From positions 1,178,001-1,242,000 of the forward strand of contig NZ_CP094460.1 of the NCBI RefSeq assembly GCF_022809715.1: DNA of 64,000 nt, given 5' to 3'. The stretch is from Burkholderia pyrrocinia. GTDB taxonomy: Bacteria > Pseudomonadota > Gammaproteobacteria > Burkholderiales > Burkholderiaceae. Made by a program: the position numbers and the translations under genes. Within the stretch, counting starts at the first letter, position 1, and every line of letters starts with the position of its first letter. Below the pieces are notes generated by a model. That model saw only the letters and a list, made by a program, of their open reading frames with translations. It was not told where the DNA came from and did not search any database. Shown here one piece after another: positions 18,122-27,400 of this stretch.

Positions 18122-18395
18122 GTTGGCGTCTCCATTCCCATGTATCGCTGGCCGGCCTGTTCGGCTGTTCGCTCGTGCGCCGCGTGTTGCTCGTGTTTCG
18201 TGCGGCGACACCGACCGGTCGCATGGGAAGCAATGTAGGTCGATCGCGCGCGCGGCTCCACCAACTTTACGCCTGATTTCCGATACTTTTTTGCGCTTTC
18301 CGGCCGAAAACGGCGCCGGATGGCAAATTTGTGCAGCGCGCAACGGCACCGGGCGGCCAGCCGCCGGGCCGGTGCGGTGCGCGCGCACCGATGGT

Positions 18396-19343
18396 TTACG
18401 CGGCTGCGTGCTCGCGCGCCGTACGCACCTCGTACGCCTTCAGGTGGTTGTATGCGATCCGCAGCAGCGACAGCGCATCGGCCGCCTGCGGGTCGCTGCG
18501 TGCGAGCAGGTCGCCGATCACGTGATCGGCTTCGACACGCGCATGGTTCTCGACGTCGCGCAGCATCGACGCGGTCAGCGGCGACGGCGTCAGCACCATC
18601 CGCTCCATCCGCTCGATCGCCGCCGGGTCGGGCCGTTGGCCGTTGTATTCGGCGATCGCGCGGCATTCGCCGAGCATCGTCTCGAGCAGGCGGCGGCCGT
18701 CCGGCGCGGCGAGGATGTCGCCGATCGAGCCGCGGAACAGCGACGTGCTCGCGGCGAGCGTCGCGAGGAATACCCACTTCTCCCACATCCGCGCGGCGAT
18801 GTCGTCGCTGAGCGTCGCGTCGAAGCCCGCGCCGCCGAGCACGTCGGCCACCGCGCGCACGCGCGGCGATTCGCCGCCGGCGAGTTCGCCGAACGACACG
18901 CCATGCGTGTCGTTCAGGTGCACGATGCGCTGCTCGCGATCGAGCGTGGCCGCGATCACGCACAGCCCGCCGAGCACCTGCGCGGCGCCGAACCGGTCGC
19001 GCAGCACGTCGACGTGACGCATCCCGTTGAGCATCGGCAGGATCAGCGTTTGCGGGCCGACGAACGGCGCGAACGACGCGATCGCATCGTCGAGGCTGTA
19101 CGCCTTGCAGCTCAGCAGCACGAGGTCGAACGGCGCAACCCCGGTGCCGGCATCGCCCGCGCGCACGGTCTGCACGTTCGCGAGCGTCAGGTCGCCGCGC
19201 GGGCTGCGGATCAGCAGCCCGTCGCGCGCCAGCGCGGCCGCGCGGCCGTCGCGCACCAGGAACGTCACGTCGCGCCCCGCCGCGGCCAGCCGGCCGCCGA
19301 AGTATCCGCCGACCGCGCCGGCCCCTACCACCAGAATTCGCAT
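18396..19343 (-). CDS. panE: 2-dehydropantoate 2-reductase (PanE/ApbA family)
   Basis: A 315-residue NADPH-dependent reductase. The N-terminal Rossmann loop is MRILVVGAGAVGGYFGGRL; a second family motif is VLLSCKAYSLDDAI, and the catalytic Lys region is KWVFLATLAASTSLF near residue 180. It would reduce ketopantoate to pantoate in pantothenate (CoA) synthesis, although many Burkholderia have several ApbA-family paralogues with other 2-keto acid substrates, so the reaction is inferred. The gene is transcribed alone. About 100 bp upstream is the self-complementary stretch TATGCATATGCATA (19444-19457). Confidence 0.88.
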   Translation of the reverse strand: MRILVVGAGAVGGYFGGRLAAAGRDVTFLVRDGRAAALARDGLLIRSPRGDLTLANVQTVRAGDAGTGVAPFDLVLLSCKAYSLDDAIASFAPFVGPQTLILPMLNGMRHVDVLRDRFGAAQVLGGLCVIAATLDREQRIVHLNDTHGVSFGELAGGESPRVRAVADVLGGAGFDATLSDDIAARMWEKWVFLATLAASTSLFRGSIGDILAAPDGRRLLETMLGECRAIAEYNGQRPDPAAIERMERMVLTPSPLTASMLRDVENHARVEADHVIGDLLARSDPQAADALSLLRIAYNHLKAYEVRTAREHAAA

Positions 19344-19602
19344 CGTTGCCCCCTTTCGGTTTCATTCCGCGCCGCGCCGCCGCCCGCCCAGGCGTGCGGG
19401 CGCCCGGCGCGCGCAATCGCTCCGACAGTATAGCGATGCCCGTTATGCATATGCATAGATGCCCGTGCCGACGTCGAAGGCATGAGCGGTCGCACCCTTT
19501 CTAAGGGATTTCCCGCCTACGGCGACGCGCGTCGCCTGCCGTCAAGACACTTATCCCGTCACGCCTTTCCGGCGAGCATCCTCGACTGACCGACCCGATA
19601 CC

Positions 19603-21156
19603 ATGCGCAACCTTTCCCTGAATCAGAAACTCGCCTCGATGATCGTCATCCTGTGGCTCGGCCTGCTCGTGATCGCCGGGCTCGGCGCGTGGCAGACGCG
19701 CGCATCGATGATCGCGGACCGCCGCGACCAGCTCGCGTCGCTGGTCGCGCAGGCCGCGAGCGTGACCGACCACTACTACAAGCTGTCGCAGCAGAACGCG
19801 ATGCCGGAGGCCGACGCGAAGCAGAAGGCGCTCGAGGCGATCGCCGCGATGCGCTACGGCGCCGACGGCTATATCTCAATCAACGACTCGAAGCCCGCGA
19901 TCGTGATGCATCCGATCAAGGCCGAGCTCAACGGCAAGGACATGTCGAACTTCACCGATCCGAACGGCAAGCACCTGTTCGTCGAGATCGTGAAGGCCGG
20001 CAACCTGGAGGGCGGCAAGGGCTTCGTCGAGTATCTGTGGCCGAAGCCGGGCGCCGACAAGCCGCAGGAGAAAACCAGCGCCGTGCAGCGCTTCGCGCCG
20101 TGGGACTGGTATCTGGTGACGGGCATGTACATGAACGACGTGCACTCGGCCGTGCTCGCAAGCGTCGGCCGCTGGCTCGCGATGACGGCCGTGCTCGGCG
20201 CGATCGCGACCGCCGTGATGGTGCTGGTGCTGAAAAGCGTGCGCGCGAGCCTCGGCGGCGAACTCGAAGTCGCGCTCGACGCCGCGCAGCGCATCGCGCA
20301 GGGCGACCTGACCGCGCGCGTCGCCGTGAAGCAGGACGATCGCGGCAGCCTGCTGCATGCGCTGCACACGATGCAGGGCGGGCTGATCGACATGGTGTCG
20401 CGCGTGCGGATGGGCACCGAGAACATCAACGTCGGCGCAAGCGAGATCGCGTCCGGCAACACCGACCTGTCGCAGCGCACCGAGGAACAGGCGGCCGCGC
20501 TCGTGCAGACCGCATCGAGCATGGACCAGATGACCGCGAACGTGAAGCAGAACGCGGACAGCGCCGCGCAGGCCGCATCGCTCGCCGGCCAGGCCGCGCA
20601 GGTCGCGACGCGCGGCAGCGCGGTGGTCGACGACGTCGTGCGCACGATGAACGAGATCACCGGCCGCTCGCACAAGATCGGCGACATCATCGGCGTGATC
20701 GACGGGATCGCGTTCCAGACCAACATCCTCGCGCTGAACGCGGCCGTCGAAGCCGCGCGCGCGGGCGAACAGGGCCGCGGCTTCGCGGTGGTCGCGGCCG
20801 AAGTGCGCTCGCTCGCGCAACGCTCGGCGACGGCCGCCAAGGAGATCAAGTCGCTGATCGTGTCGTCGAACGAGACCGTCGAGCACGGCGCGACGCTCGT
20901 CACGCACGCCGGCGAGACGATGGCCGAGCTCGTGCAGTCGGTGCGGCGCGTGAACGAGATCCTCGACGAAATCAGCCATGCGTCGCGCGAGCAAAGCGCC
21001 GGGATCGAGCAGGTCAATCGCGCGGTGGGCGAAATGGACCAGGTCACGCAGCAGAACGCGGCGCTCGTCGAACAGGCGGCGGCGGCCGCGCATTCGCTGC
21101 GCGATCAGGCCGAAGCGCTGCGCGACGCCGTTACGCGGTTCGCGTTGCCGGCCTGA
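19603..21156 (+). CDS. Methyl-accepting chemotaxis protein with Cache domain
   Basis: A 517-residue chemoreceptor. TM1 lies at about residues 10-30, then a periplasmic single-Cache domain (about 33-185, with [20 protein letters not shown], 20 residues), TM2 at about 190-210, a HAMP domain, and a long cytoplasmic coiled coil. The signalling tip reads [20 protein letters not shown], with [20 protein letters not shown] (20 residues) after it, as in most MCPs. Ligands of such Cache domains are often small organic acids, but this one is unknown. The C-terminus lacks the CheR-tethering NWxxF pentapeptide. It stands alone and converges on the RcsB-like regulator. Confidence 0.95.
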   Translation: MRNLSLNQKLASMIVILWLGLLVIAGLGAWQTRASMIADRRDQLASLVAQAASVTDHYYKLSQQNAMPEADAKQKALEAIAAMRYGADGYISINDSKPAIVMHPIKAELNGKDMSNFTDPNGKHLFVEIVKAGNLEGGKGFVEYLWPKPGADKPQEKTSAVQRFAPWDWYLVTGMYMNDVHSAVLASVGRWLAMTAVLGAIATAVMVLVLKSVRASLGGELEVALDAAQRIAQGDLTARVAVKQDDRGSLLHALHTMQGGLIDMVSRVRMGTENINVGASEIASGNTDLSQRTEEQAAALVQTASSMDQMTANVKQNADSAAQAASLAGQAAQVATRGSAVVDDVVRTMNEITGRSHKIGDIIGVIDGIAFQTNILALNAAVEAARAGEQGRGFAVVAAEVRSLAQRSATAAKEIKSLIVSSNETVEHGATLVTHAGETMAELVQSVRRVNEILDEISHASREQSAGIEQVNRAVGEMDQVTQQNAALVEQAAAAAHSLRDQAEALRDAVTRFALPA

Positions 21157-21192
21157 CGGCGCCGACACGCCCCCGCACGCACACACCCGTGC

Positions 21193-21870
21193 TCACGCCG
21201 CGTCGCCGGCCCGCGGCACCGCTGCACCGATGCCGAGCCCCAGCCCCGCCGCCCGCTGGATCAGCTCGACGTCGTTGTTCGCGCCGAGCTTCTTCATCGC
21301 GCTGATCTTCTGCGCGCTGACCGTCTGCTTGCCCTTGCTCAGGCGCTGCGCGATCGTCTTGATCGACACGCCCGACAGATACAGGCGAATCACCTCGATC
21401 TCACGCGCCGACAGCTTCACTGGCGCCTCGCCGCGCTCGCCGATCGCATCGACCGCGCGCCTGACGCACGGCGACAGGTAGCGCCCGCCGCTGTAGCTCG
21501 AATGGATCGCCGTGACGATATGGCCGATTTCGTCGAACTTGCTGACGATGCTCACGCCGCCGATCGCGAGGATCGACCGGAAAATCAGCGGGTTCTCGTT
21601 GCCGACCAGCGCGACGATTCCGGCGTTCGGGCGCGTGCGCCGCAGCCAGTCGAACAGCGCTAGGCCGTCCATCTGCTCGTCGCCGCGGATCGAATAATCG
21701 ACCAGCACGAGGTCGCAGTCGACGCCGCCGAGCGACGCGACCAGCTCGGCCGCACTCCGGTAGACCGCGACGAGCTCGATGGCGCAGGCGCTGCCGGCGA
21801 TCTGCTCGATGCCGGCCAGCGTCAACGGCCAGTCGTACGCGAAAACGATGCGAACATTGAATTTCCTCAT
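21193..21870 (-). CDS. RcsB-like response regulator, LuxR-type HTH
   Basis: A 225-residue response regulator. The receiver domain (about 5-125) keeps the phospho-acceptor Asp-58 (LVLVDYS) and Lys-111. Only one of the usual two acidic-pocket Asp residues is present (AYDWP, with Tyr in the first place). The C-terminal LuxR-type HTH (about 148-210) reads LSAREIEVIRLYLSGVSIKT and SKGKQTVSAQKISAMKKLGA, with the RcsB-like TVSAQKISAMKKLG recognition helix. No histidine kinase is adjacent, so it is an orphan in this window. A 7-bp inverted repeat with a T-rich loop lies about 75 bp upstream and might be an operator. Confidence 0.88.
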   Translation of the reverse strand: MRKFNVRIVFAYDWPLTLAGIEQIAGSACAIELVAVYRSAAELVASLGGVDCDLVLVDYSIRGDEQMDGLALFDWLRRTRPNAGIVALVGNENPLIFRSILAIGGVSIVSKFDEIGHIVTAIHSSYSGGRYLSPCVRRAVDAIGERGEAPVKLSAREIEVIRLYLSGVSIKTIAQRLSKGKQTVSAQKISAMKKLGANNDVELIQRAAGLGLGIGAAVPRAGDAA

Positions 21871-21942
21871 GCGCAGTTCCAGGTGGTTCACCGGCCGCGC
21901 GGCGCGGAACGCGCGCGGCCGGTTTGGCGTTGAAAGGATGTC

Positions 21943-21960
21943 CGGGATATTTTTATCCCG
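21943..21960. promoter_or_regulatory. Inverted repeat in the divergent region upstream of the RcsB-like gene
   Basis: CGGGATA (21943-21949) and TATCCCG (21954-21960) flank a TTTT loop, between the divergent genes at 21870 and 22240. CGGGATAT recurs about 30 bp further on. It could be an operator; no binding protein is known, and the site could be chance. Confidence 0.3.
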
Positions 21961-22239
21961 AAGATCGATTCTATGAAGCTGCGCGCGGGCGGGATATCGG
22001 ACGGCATCGGGATTGGCCGCCGGAGACGTAATACGAGTTTGATATTTGCGTCGATTCAGGCGCCCGGCATCGGCCAGACGGCCGGCATTGAGCCCTTGCG
22101 GCCGGCCAGCAGGTAAAATTGCGGCGTTTGCATGCCACTCCGGGCACCCGGCGGCGAGCGACGCGCCGATGACGGCCGCGCGCCACGGCCCTTTTGCCCG
22201 CTGCCCGTACTCCGGCTGCCCGTACTCCCAGCTTTCCCC

Positions 22240-22731
22240 ATGACCGAATCCGACCTGCAATCCGACGACACCTCCATCCACGAAGACGGCCTCTGGCGCG
22301 ACAACGGCTGGACCGCCCGCATCATCAAGAACGAAGACGACGACGGCTGGGCCGTCGAAATGATCAAGGACGGCGAGTCCGAACCCGCGCTCGTCGGGCC
22401 GTGGACCATGGGCCGCGACAAGAAGAATCCGAAGCCGATGGACGCGAACGCGTTCCGCACGCTCGTGAAGACCGCGACCGAGGTGCTGATGCGGCACGAG
22501 CAGCAACGGCGCGCGATGCTGCACAAGGAAGTGTCGGTCCAGGACGAAGCCGGGCAGGATGTATCGGTGACGCTCGACATCGTGCCGGACGAGTTCGAGC
22601 CGTACGCGCAACTCAAGGCGTTCGATCCGTACGGCGAGCTGCTGGCGGACGCGAAGGTATCGGCCGGGTTCAAGCTCAGCAAGGCCAGCGCCGAGCGCTG
22701 GGTCGCGTCGGGCTTCGAACGGCCGGCCTGA
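22240..22731 (+). CDS. Conserved hypothetical protein, cytoplasmic
   Basis: A 163-residue soluble protein with no signal peptide or membrane segment. It begins MTESDLQSDDTSIHEDGLWR and has the pieces GWTARIIKNEDDDGWAVEMI and FKLSKASAERWVASGFERP. The charged N-terminus and mixed alpha/beta pattern look like a compact globular protein, and codon use is like the neighbours. I do not recognise a family with a known function. Start 22240 is chosen because the in-frame extension upstream is low-complexity and contains the probable promoter region. It is divergent from the RcsB-like gene. Confidence 0.78.
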   Translation: MTESDLQSDDTSIHEDGLWRDNGWTARIIKNEDDDGWAVEMIKDGESEPALVGPWTMGRDKKNPKPMDANAFRTLVKTATEVLMRHEQQRRAMLHKEVSVQDEAGQDVSVTLDIVPDEFEPYAQLKAFDPYGELLADAKVSAGFKLSKASAERWVASGFERPA

Positions 22732-22749
22732 CCGGGCGGCGGCGCGCGC

Positions 22750-23255
22750 TCAGGCGCCGGCGCCCTGCCGCGCGCGCTGCAGCCGGCGCTCCGCCAGCTT
22801 GCGCCGCACGAGCTGCTCGAACTGCTGCGTCGCGACCTCCGGATCGCGCGCGGCCAGCCCGAGCGCGTTGCGCGCGAGCTGGATCGGCGTCAGCACGATG
22901 CCCCACGGCAGCCCCACCAGCCGAGCGTGACCGATGCAAGCAGCGCGACCGCCTGCTTCTTGCGGCCGCAGCGGCGGCAGCACACGTGGCGCCGCGTCGC
23001 CCAGCGCGTGACGAACACCAGCGATACGACGCGATGCGACGCGTGGACGTCGACCGGATGCCCTTCGCGCAGGCAAATCGGGCACGGCCCATACCGCCAG
23101 TCGTCGACGTACTGCCGGACCTTCGCGTCGGGCACCCGCTCGGCCTCGACGACGATCGGATGCGCGTGCGCGCACGCCGGACTGCAATAGCGGCGGCCGT
23201 CGATCGACTGCCCGCCGACCAGGAACGTCCTGCCGCAGTGACTGCACTCTGCCAC
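22750..23255 (-). pseudogene. Zinc-knuckle protein with an apparent single-base frameshift
   Basis: Reading from a GTG at 23255 gives VAECSHCGRTFLVGG and then YCSPAC, CPIC and CCRRCGRKK: four CxxC-type knuckles that probably bind two zinc ions. The frame then runs SVTLGWWG and breaks up (CRGASC, stop at 22890). The adjacent frame continues sensibly with LPWGIVLTPIQLARNALGLA to a stop at 22750. Adding one base in the GGTGGGG run near 22905-22912 would join the two into a 168-residue protein with a short hydrophobic segment. So this is either a recent frameshift or a sequencing error in a G-run. The function is unknown; such knuckles often mediate protein or nucleic-acid contacts. Confidence 0.7.
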
Positions 23256-23385
23256 GATAACCCCGGATAAGCGTGATACGCCGCGTGCCGGCCGCGCGCG
23301 CATCGATGCGCCGGCGGTCCGGACGGGCCATTTCATGCTTTAACGGCCGCCGCCGCACGGTCTTGAGCTCACGCGCCACCGCGCG

Positions 23386-24807
23386 TCAGCCGTGCAGCCC
23401 GTGCGCGGTCATCAGGCGGTACAGCGTCGCGCGCGAAATGCCCAGTTCCGCCGCAACGTCCGCATGCTGGTGGCGGTGGCGCAGCAGCGTTTCCTCGATC
23501 GCGCGCCGCTCGGCCTGCCGGCGCACTTCGGCGAGCGTCGGCAGCGGCCGCGACGTGTACTGGTGCAGTTCGAGATCGGCGGCCGAGATCATCGGGCCGT
23601 TCGTCATCACGACCGCGAACCGGATCCGGTTGATCAGCTCGCGCACGTTGCCGGGCCACGGATAGTTGTGGATCGCCTCGACCGCGCACGGCATGAAGCC
23701 GCGAATCCGGTACGCACTGTCGCCGCGATAGCGTCGCAGCATGTCATCGGCGAGCAGCATGATGTCGCGGCCGCGCACGCGCAGCGGCGGCTCGTCGATG
23801 CGCAGCACGCACAGGCGGTAGTACAGGTCGGCGCGGAACCGCCCCGCCTGCATCGCGGCCTCGAGATCGACGTGGGTCGCCGACACGATCCGCACGTCCA
23901 CCGGGATCGACGCGTGCCCGCCGAGCCGCTCGATCCTGCCTTCCTGCAGGAACCGCAGCAGGCTCGCCTGGCTCTCGAACGGCATGTCGCCGATTTCGTC
24001 GAGAAACAGCGTGCCGCCATGCGCGGCCTCGATGCGGCCGACCTTGCGCTGGTGTGCACCCGTGAACGCGCCGCGCTCGTGACCGAACAGTTCGGCCTGC
24101 AGCAGCGTCGACGGAATGGCCGCGCAGTTCACGGCGACGAACGGCGCCGCGGCGCGCGCCGACTGCCGGTGGATCGCCGCCGCCGTCAGTTCCTTGCCGG
24201 TGCCCGATTCGCCGGCGATGAACACGGTGGTATCCGTGTTCGCGACCTTGCGGATCGTCGCGAACAGCCGGCGCATCGCATCGCACGAACCGATCATCGT
24301 GCCGTCGGGCGGCGGCGCCTCCGCGGCCGGGTCGCCGTCCGCAAGCTTCAGCATCCCGTACGCATGGCCGGCGAGATAGCCGATCGTCGTATAGGCCGTC
24401 GTGTTGCGCACGTAGTCGAAACAGCAATGGCGGATCAGGCGTGCGATGGAAATGTCGCGCAGCCGCTCGCTGTCGGCGAGCGCAACCCAGCCGACGCGCG
24501 GGTCGCGCAGCAGCGCCTCGAACGACGCGGCGTCGGGCGACGCGAAGCTGGCGAAATCGACGATGCCCGCGTGCGGGCGGTTCGCCTTGACGAGATTCAG
24601 TGCGTCCGCAACGGTTTTAGCGCACCACACGTCCCAGCCGCGCAACGCGAGACAGTCGGCGAGCGCTGCATCGTGCCGCTGCGACAGGTAGACGAGCGGC
24701 CGCGACGGCACGACATGGTTGCACCGGATCGCGAGGAACGGCATCGTGCCGGCCTCGCGTTCGACATCCTGCGGGCCTGACACCCTGATCTGGCAGCTAT
24801 GGTTCAC
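23386..24807 (-). CDS. Sigma-54-dependent activator with receiver-like N-terminus (VpsR-like)
   Basis: A 473-residue enhancer-binding protein. Residues about 30-140 are a receiver-like domain (RPLVYLSQRHDAALADCLAL) lacking the usual acidic pocket. The AAA+ domain (about 170-400) has Walker A GESGTGKE, the sigma-54 contact loop GAFTGA intact, and Walker B GGTLFLDEIGD. The C-terminal Fis-type HTH ends in VAAELGISRATLYRLMTAHG. The segment FDYVRNTT...GHAYGMLKL resembles VpsR-type regulators that control exopolysaccharide and biofilm genes, a comparison made from memory. It lies 112 bp downstream of five exported-protein genes on the same strand, so it may regulate them. Start GTG 24807 has GAGG five bases upstream; ATG 24750 is the alternative. 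Confidence 0.9.
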   Translation of the reverse strand: MNHSCQIRVSGPQDVEREAGTMPFLAIRCNHVVPSRPLVYLSQRHDAALADCLALRGWDVWCAKTVADALNLVKANRPHAGIVDFASFASPDAASFEALLRDPRVGWVALADSERLRDISIARLIRHCCFDYVRNTTAYTTIGYLAGHAYGMLKLADGDPAAEAPPPDGTMIGSCDAMRRLFATIRKVANTDTTVFIAGESGTGKELTAAAIHRQSARAAAPFVAVNCAAIPSTLLQAELFGHERGAFTGAHQRKVGRIEAAHGGTLFLDEIGDMPFESQASLLRFLQEGRIERLGGHASIPVDVRIVSATHVDLEAAMQAGRFRADLYYRLCVLRIDEPPLRVRGRDIMLLADDMLRRYRGDSAYRIRGFMPCAVEAIHNYPWPGNVRELINRIRFAVVMTNGPMISAADLELHQYTSRPLPTLAEVRRQAERRAIEETLLRHRHQHADVAAELGISRATLYRLMTAHGLHG

Positions 24808-24919
24808 GATGGCCTCGCCGCTTTGGGTTGTATGTCGGGACGGCCGTTGCCGGTTCGCGTGTGACGGGGTCTCGTAGTCCCGCGGCGCGGCGCCGGCCTG
24901 TCCTCGGATTGATGTTTCG

Positions 24920-25504
24920 TTACCGGCAGAAAACGACACGCTGCATGTAGATCTGCGGCTCGACGACCGGCTTCGCCGCCCGGTTCAGATCGTCGCGATA
25001 GGCGCGGTAGGTCTTGCCGTTTACCGTCACGTCCGTCGCGCGGGCCGTCTCGATCCTGTCGAGCCCGTTGCGCTGCCACTCGCTCACCCTGCCAGCCGCC
25101 GACATGCTCGACTCGCCGGCGATCTTCTGCGTGATCGCGCTGCCGTCGCTCCACGGCTGCGTCTGCATGTCCTCGGCGTGCTGCATCGCGCCGACCGTCT
25201 TGCCCGTCGGCGTCGGCCCGTTTTGCGCTTCGAACGGCGCGCCGCGGCCGTACACCGGCGATCGCCACGACGGCGCGTGACCTTCCTCGGGCATCATGTA
25301 AATCATCTGCGGGTCGCCGACCATCATCATCGGCACGCATGCCGTGTTGTCGGGTCGGCCTAGCGTCGTCAGTGCCTGCTGGACGCTCGCGGCGTTCGCA
25401 AGGGTCTGCTCGCTCAGGATGACGAAGACCGCCGGATTCTGGAAAACCGACTGCGCAGCGGCTTGCACGCTGACCAGCAGCAAAGCGACCAAAAAGATCC
25501 TCAT
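24920..25504 (-). CDS. Exported protein of unknown function (fifth gene of the secreted-protein locus)
   Basis: A 194-residue protein with a clear signal peptide (about 1-18, MRIFLVALLLVSVQAAAQ). The mature part starts SVFQNPAVFVILSEQTLANA and is less repetitive than its neighbours, with a methionine-rich patch CVPMMMVGDPQMIYMMPEEG (20 residues) and a final Cys near the C-terminus (VVFCR). The two cysteines could form a disulfide in the periplasm. A strong AAGGAGG site lies eight bases before the ATG. It is 156 bp after the large Ala/Pro-rich gene. I do not recognise a family; it could be a processing, chaperone or assembly factor for the other exported proteins. Confidence 0.8.
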   Translation of the reverse strand: MRIFLVALLLVSVQAAAQSVFQNPAVFVILSEQTLANAASVQQALTTLGRPDNTACVPMMMVGDPQMIYMMPEEGHAPSWRSPVYGRGAPFEAQNGPTPTGKTVGAMQHAEDMQTQPWSDGSAITQKIAGESSMSAAGRVSEWQRNGLDRIETARATDVTVNGKTYRAYRDDLNRAAKPVVEPQIYMQRVVFCR

Positions 25505-25660
25505 GATTGAGGCCTCCTTGCATCCTCGTCACGCAAAAAGAGGTGTTGACCTCGGGGATCGGACCAACACCCGTCAAACCGGGAACGGCCGTCGCGCATC
25601 GGGTCCGAACGGCAGCCGTGCGTCCGGCGTTCCGGTCGCACGGCTGCCCGACCCGCGTAC

Positions 25661-27355
25661 TCACGACGACGTGCTCGTCGAGATGACCGCCGGCGCCGGC
25701 GCGGCCGGTGCAGCCGGTGCGGCCCGCTGGTCGACCGTGGCCGGCGGCAACGCCTTCGCCGGATCGGTCAACGCCGACATGTCGGCAGGCTGCGCCGGTG
25801 CGGCCGCGGATTCGACCGCGTCCGGCACCTTCGCGTCGGCGGCCGGCATGTCGGCTGCCGGTGCGGCAGCGGCAGGCTGCGCAGCTTGCGGCGCGGGCGC
25901 TTCGGCAGCTGCTTGCAGCGCCGGCTCGGCGGCCTTCGCATCGGCCGCGGGCGCCGCGACGACGGCAGCAGCCGGCGTCGGTTCGGCAACCGGCGCGACA
26001 GCGGCTTGCGCTGCGTTGTCGGTCGCGACCGGCATCGGCTCCGGCGCCTTGTCGGCGACAGCCGGCGCAGGCTCGGGAGCCTTGTCGGCGACGGCCGGCG
26101 CGGGCTCGGAGGCCTTGTCGGCTACAGCCGGCGCGAGCTCGGGAGCTTTGTCGGCGACAGCCGGCGCAGGCTCGGGAGCCTTGTCGGCGACAGCCGGCGC
26201 AGGCTCGGAGGCCTTGTCGGCTACAGCCGGCGCAGGCTCGGGGAGCTTGTCGGCGACAGCCGGCACAGCGACGATGGCCGCGGCGGGCACCGCACTCATC
26301 GCGGCCGGCGCAGCAGCGGCCGGTGCGACAGCTGCAGCGACAGCCGGCGCGGCGGCAACCGCCGGTACTGCCGCGGCAACCGGTGCGACAGCAGCGGGCA
26401 CGACGGCCGCCGCTTGCGACGCCTTCGCGGCAGCCGCCTGCGCGGCATCCGGCACCTTGCTGGCGACGGTCGGCGCGGCGATCGCCGGCACGGGCACCGG
26501 AACCGGAATCGGCGCCGCCTGCACCGCGGTCGTCGCCACCGGGCGCGCCTGCGCCTGCGCCTGCGCCTGCGCCGGCGCAGGCGCAGGCGCAGGCGCGGCA
26601 GCGTCGAGCGGCGGCAGGCCCATGCGGTTGCGCACGATCGGATCGTGATACTTCACGTCGTCGGCGACGGTCGCTTCGACGCTGGGCGCGACATTCGAAC
26701 GTGCGAGCGGCGCGGTCGTGCCCGGGCACAGGTGCCCGGTCGCTTCCACCGCGCGCCGGTTCGCGTCGCTCTGGCAGAGCAGCGCGAGCGCCACGTCGGT
26801 CAGGCCCATCGCGCGGAATTCGCGCGCATCGAGACGACGGACACAGGCCTGGTCGACCAGCGTCGTGCCGCCCGTCGCACCGAACCCCGGGAACGACACG
26901 CCGACGCTCACCGACCCCATGCAGGTGTCGGACAACGTGGTCGTGAGGCCGGGCGCCTGGATGGACGGGTTCGTCTTGATCGTCTGCGTACCCGAGTAGT
27001 TGACGTTTTCCGATATCTGGGTGTTGTACGGGTTGGTGCCGGGCGAGCCGGGCGCCTGGAGCGAGCTCACGCTCTGCGGCGTCACGTTCGAGCCGCCGCT
27101 CGTGCTGGACGGCATCGTCACGTTCACATTCACGCTCGAATTGCCGCTGCCGCGAACCCCGCTGCTGCTGGCGGCATTGCCGCCGCGCGAGCTCGTGGTG
27201 TTGGTGTTCATGCTCGAGCCGCCGCCCTGGCTGATCGCCGTCGACGACGTCGAGGACTGCGCGCTCGAAGTCGAATCCGCGGTTTGTGCCTGGGCACCGA
27301 TCGTGGTCATCGCGAACATCGCCGCACATGCCACCTTGATCCTGTTGCTGTTCAT
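25661..27355 (-). CDS. Large exported Ser/Asn-rich and Ala/Pro-repeat protein
   Basis: A 564-residue protein with a signal peptide (about 1-24, ending GAQAQ). Residues about 25-130 are rich in Ser, Thr, Asn and Gly. A compact cysteine-containing module follows (about 135-215), with SDTCMGSVSVGVSFPGFGA, QACVRRLDAREFRAMGLTDV, ALLCQSDANRR and HLCPG: four cysteines, probably two disulfides. The C-terminal 330 residues are Ala/Pro/Val-rich. They include runs of AP and AQ dipeptides and seven copies of an 11-residue unit (ADKAPEPAPAV and variants), and would form an extended polyproline-type rod or linker across the envelope. No sortase or membrane anchor is visible at the C-terminus. GGAG lies before the ATG. 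Function unknown; an envelope-spanning or surface role is inferred. Confidence 0.82.
   Translation of the reverse strand: MNSNRIKVACAAMFAMTTIGAQAQTADSTSSAQSSTSSTAISQGGGSSMNTNTTSSRGGNAASSSGVRGSGNSSVNVNVTMPSSTSGGSNVTPQSVSSLQAPGSPGTNPYNTQISENVNYSGTQTIKTNPSIQAPGLTTTLSDTCMGSVSVGVSFPGFGATGGTTLVDQACVRRLDAREFRAMGLTDVALALLCQSDANRRAVEATGHLCPGTTAPLARSNVAPSVEATVADDVKYHDPIVRNRMGLPPLDAAAPAPAPAPAQAQAQAQARPVATTAVQAAPIPVPVPVPAIAAPTVASKVPDAAQAAAAKASQAAAVVPAAVAPVAAAVPAVAAAPAVAAAVAPAAAAPAAMSAVPAAAIVAVPAVADKLPEPAPAVADKASEPAPAVADKAPEPAPAVADKAPELAPAVADKASEPAPAVADKAPEPAPAVADKAPEPMPVATDNAAQAAVAPVAEPTPAAAVVAAPAADAKAAEPALQAAAEAPAPQAAQPAAAAPAADMPAADAKVPDAVESAAAPAQPADMSALTDPAKALPPATVDQRAAPAAPAAPAPAVISTSTSS
26047..26268. 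repeat. Seven-copy 33-bp in-frame tandem repeat
   Basis: Units begin at 26047, 26080, 26113, 26146, 26179, 26212 and 26245. Each encodes an 11-residue Ala/Pro/Glu unit of the protein on the minus strand. Copies differ by a few bases and include two alternating variants (KAPEPAPAV and KASEPAPAV), a sign of past unequal crossing-over. The copy number is likely to vary between strains. The repeats are contiguous with no spacers, so this is not a CRISPR. Confidence 0.92.
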
Positions 27356-27400
27356 TTCACTCTCCGGACGAGGTTTTGACCTCCCACCCAGGCAACCGTA

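Noticed and set aside
26047..26268. Tandem repeats considered as a CRISPR array
   Set aside because: Units are contiguous without spacers, in frame within a coding gene, and no cas genes are near.
25344..26648. A plus-strand Ala/Gly/Ser-rich 434-codon frame over the tandem repeats
   Set aside because: It mirrors the repeat DNA. The minus-strand frame has a signal peptide, a ribosome site and a cysteine module, so the plus frame is a shadow.
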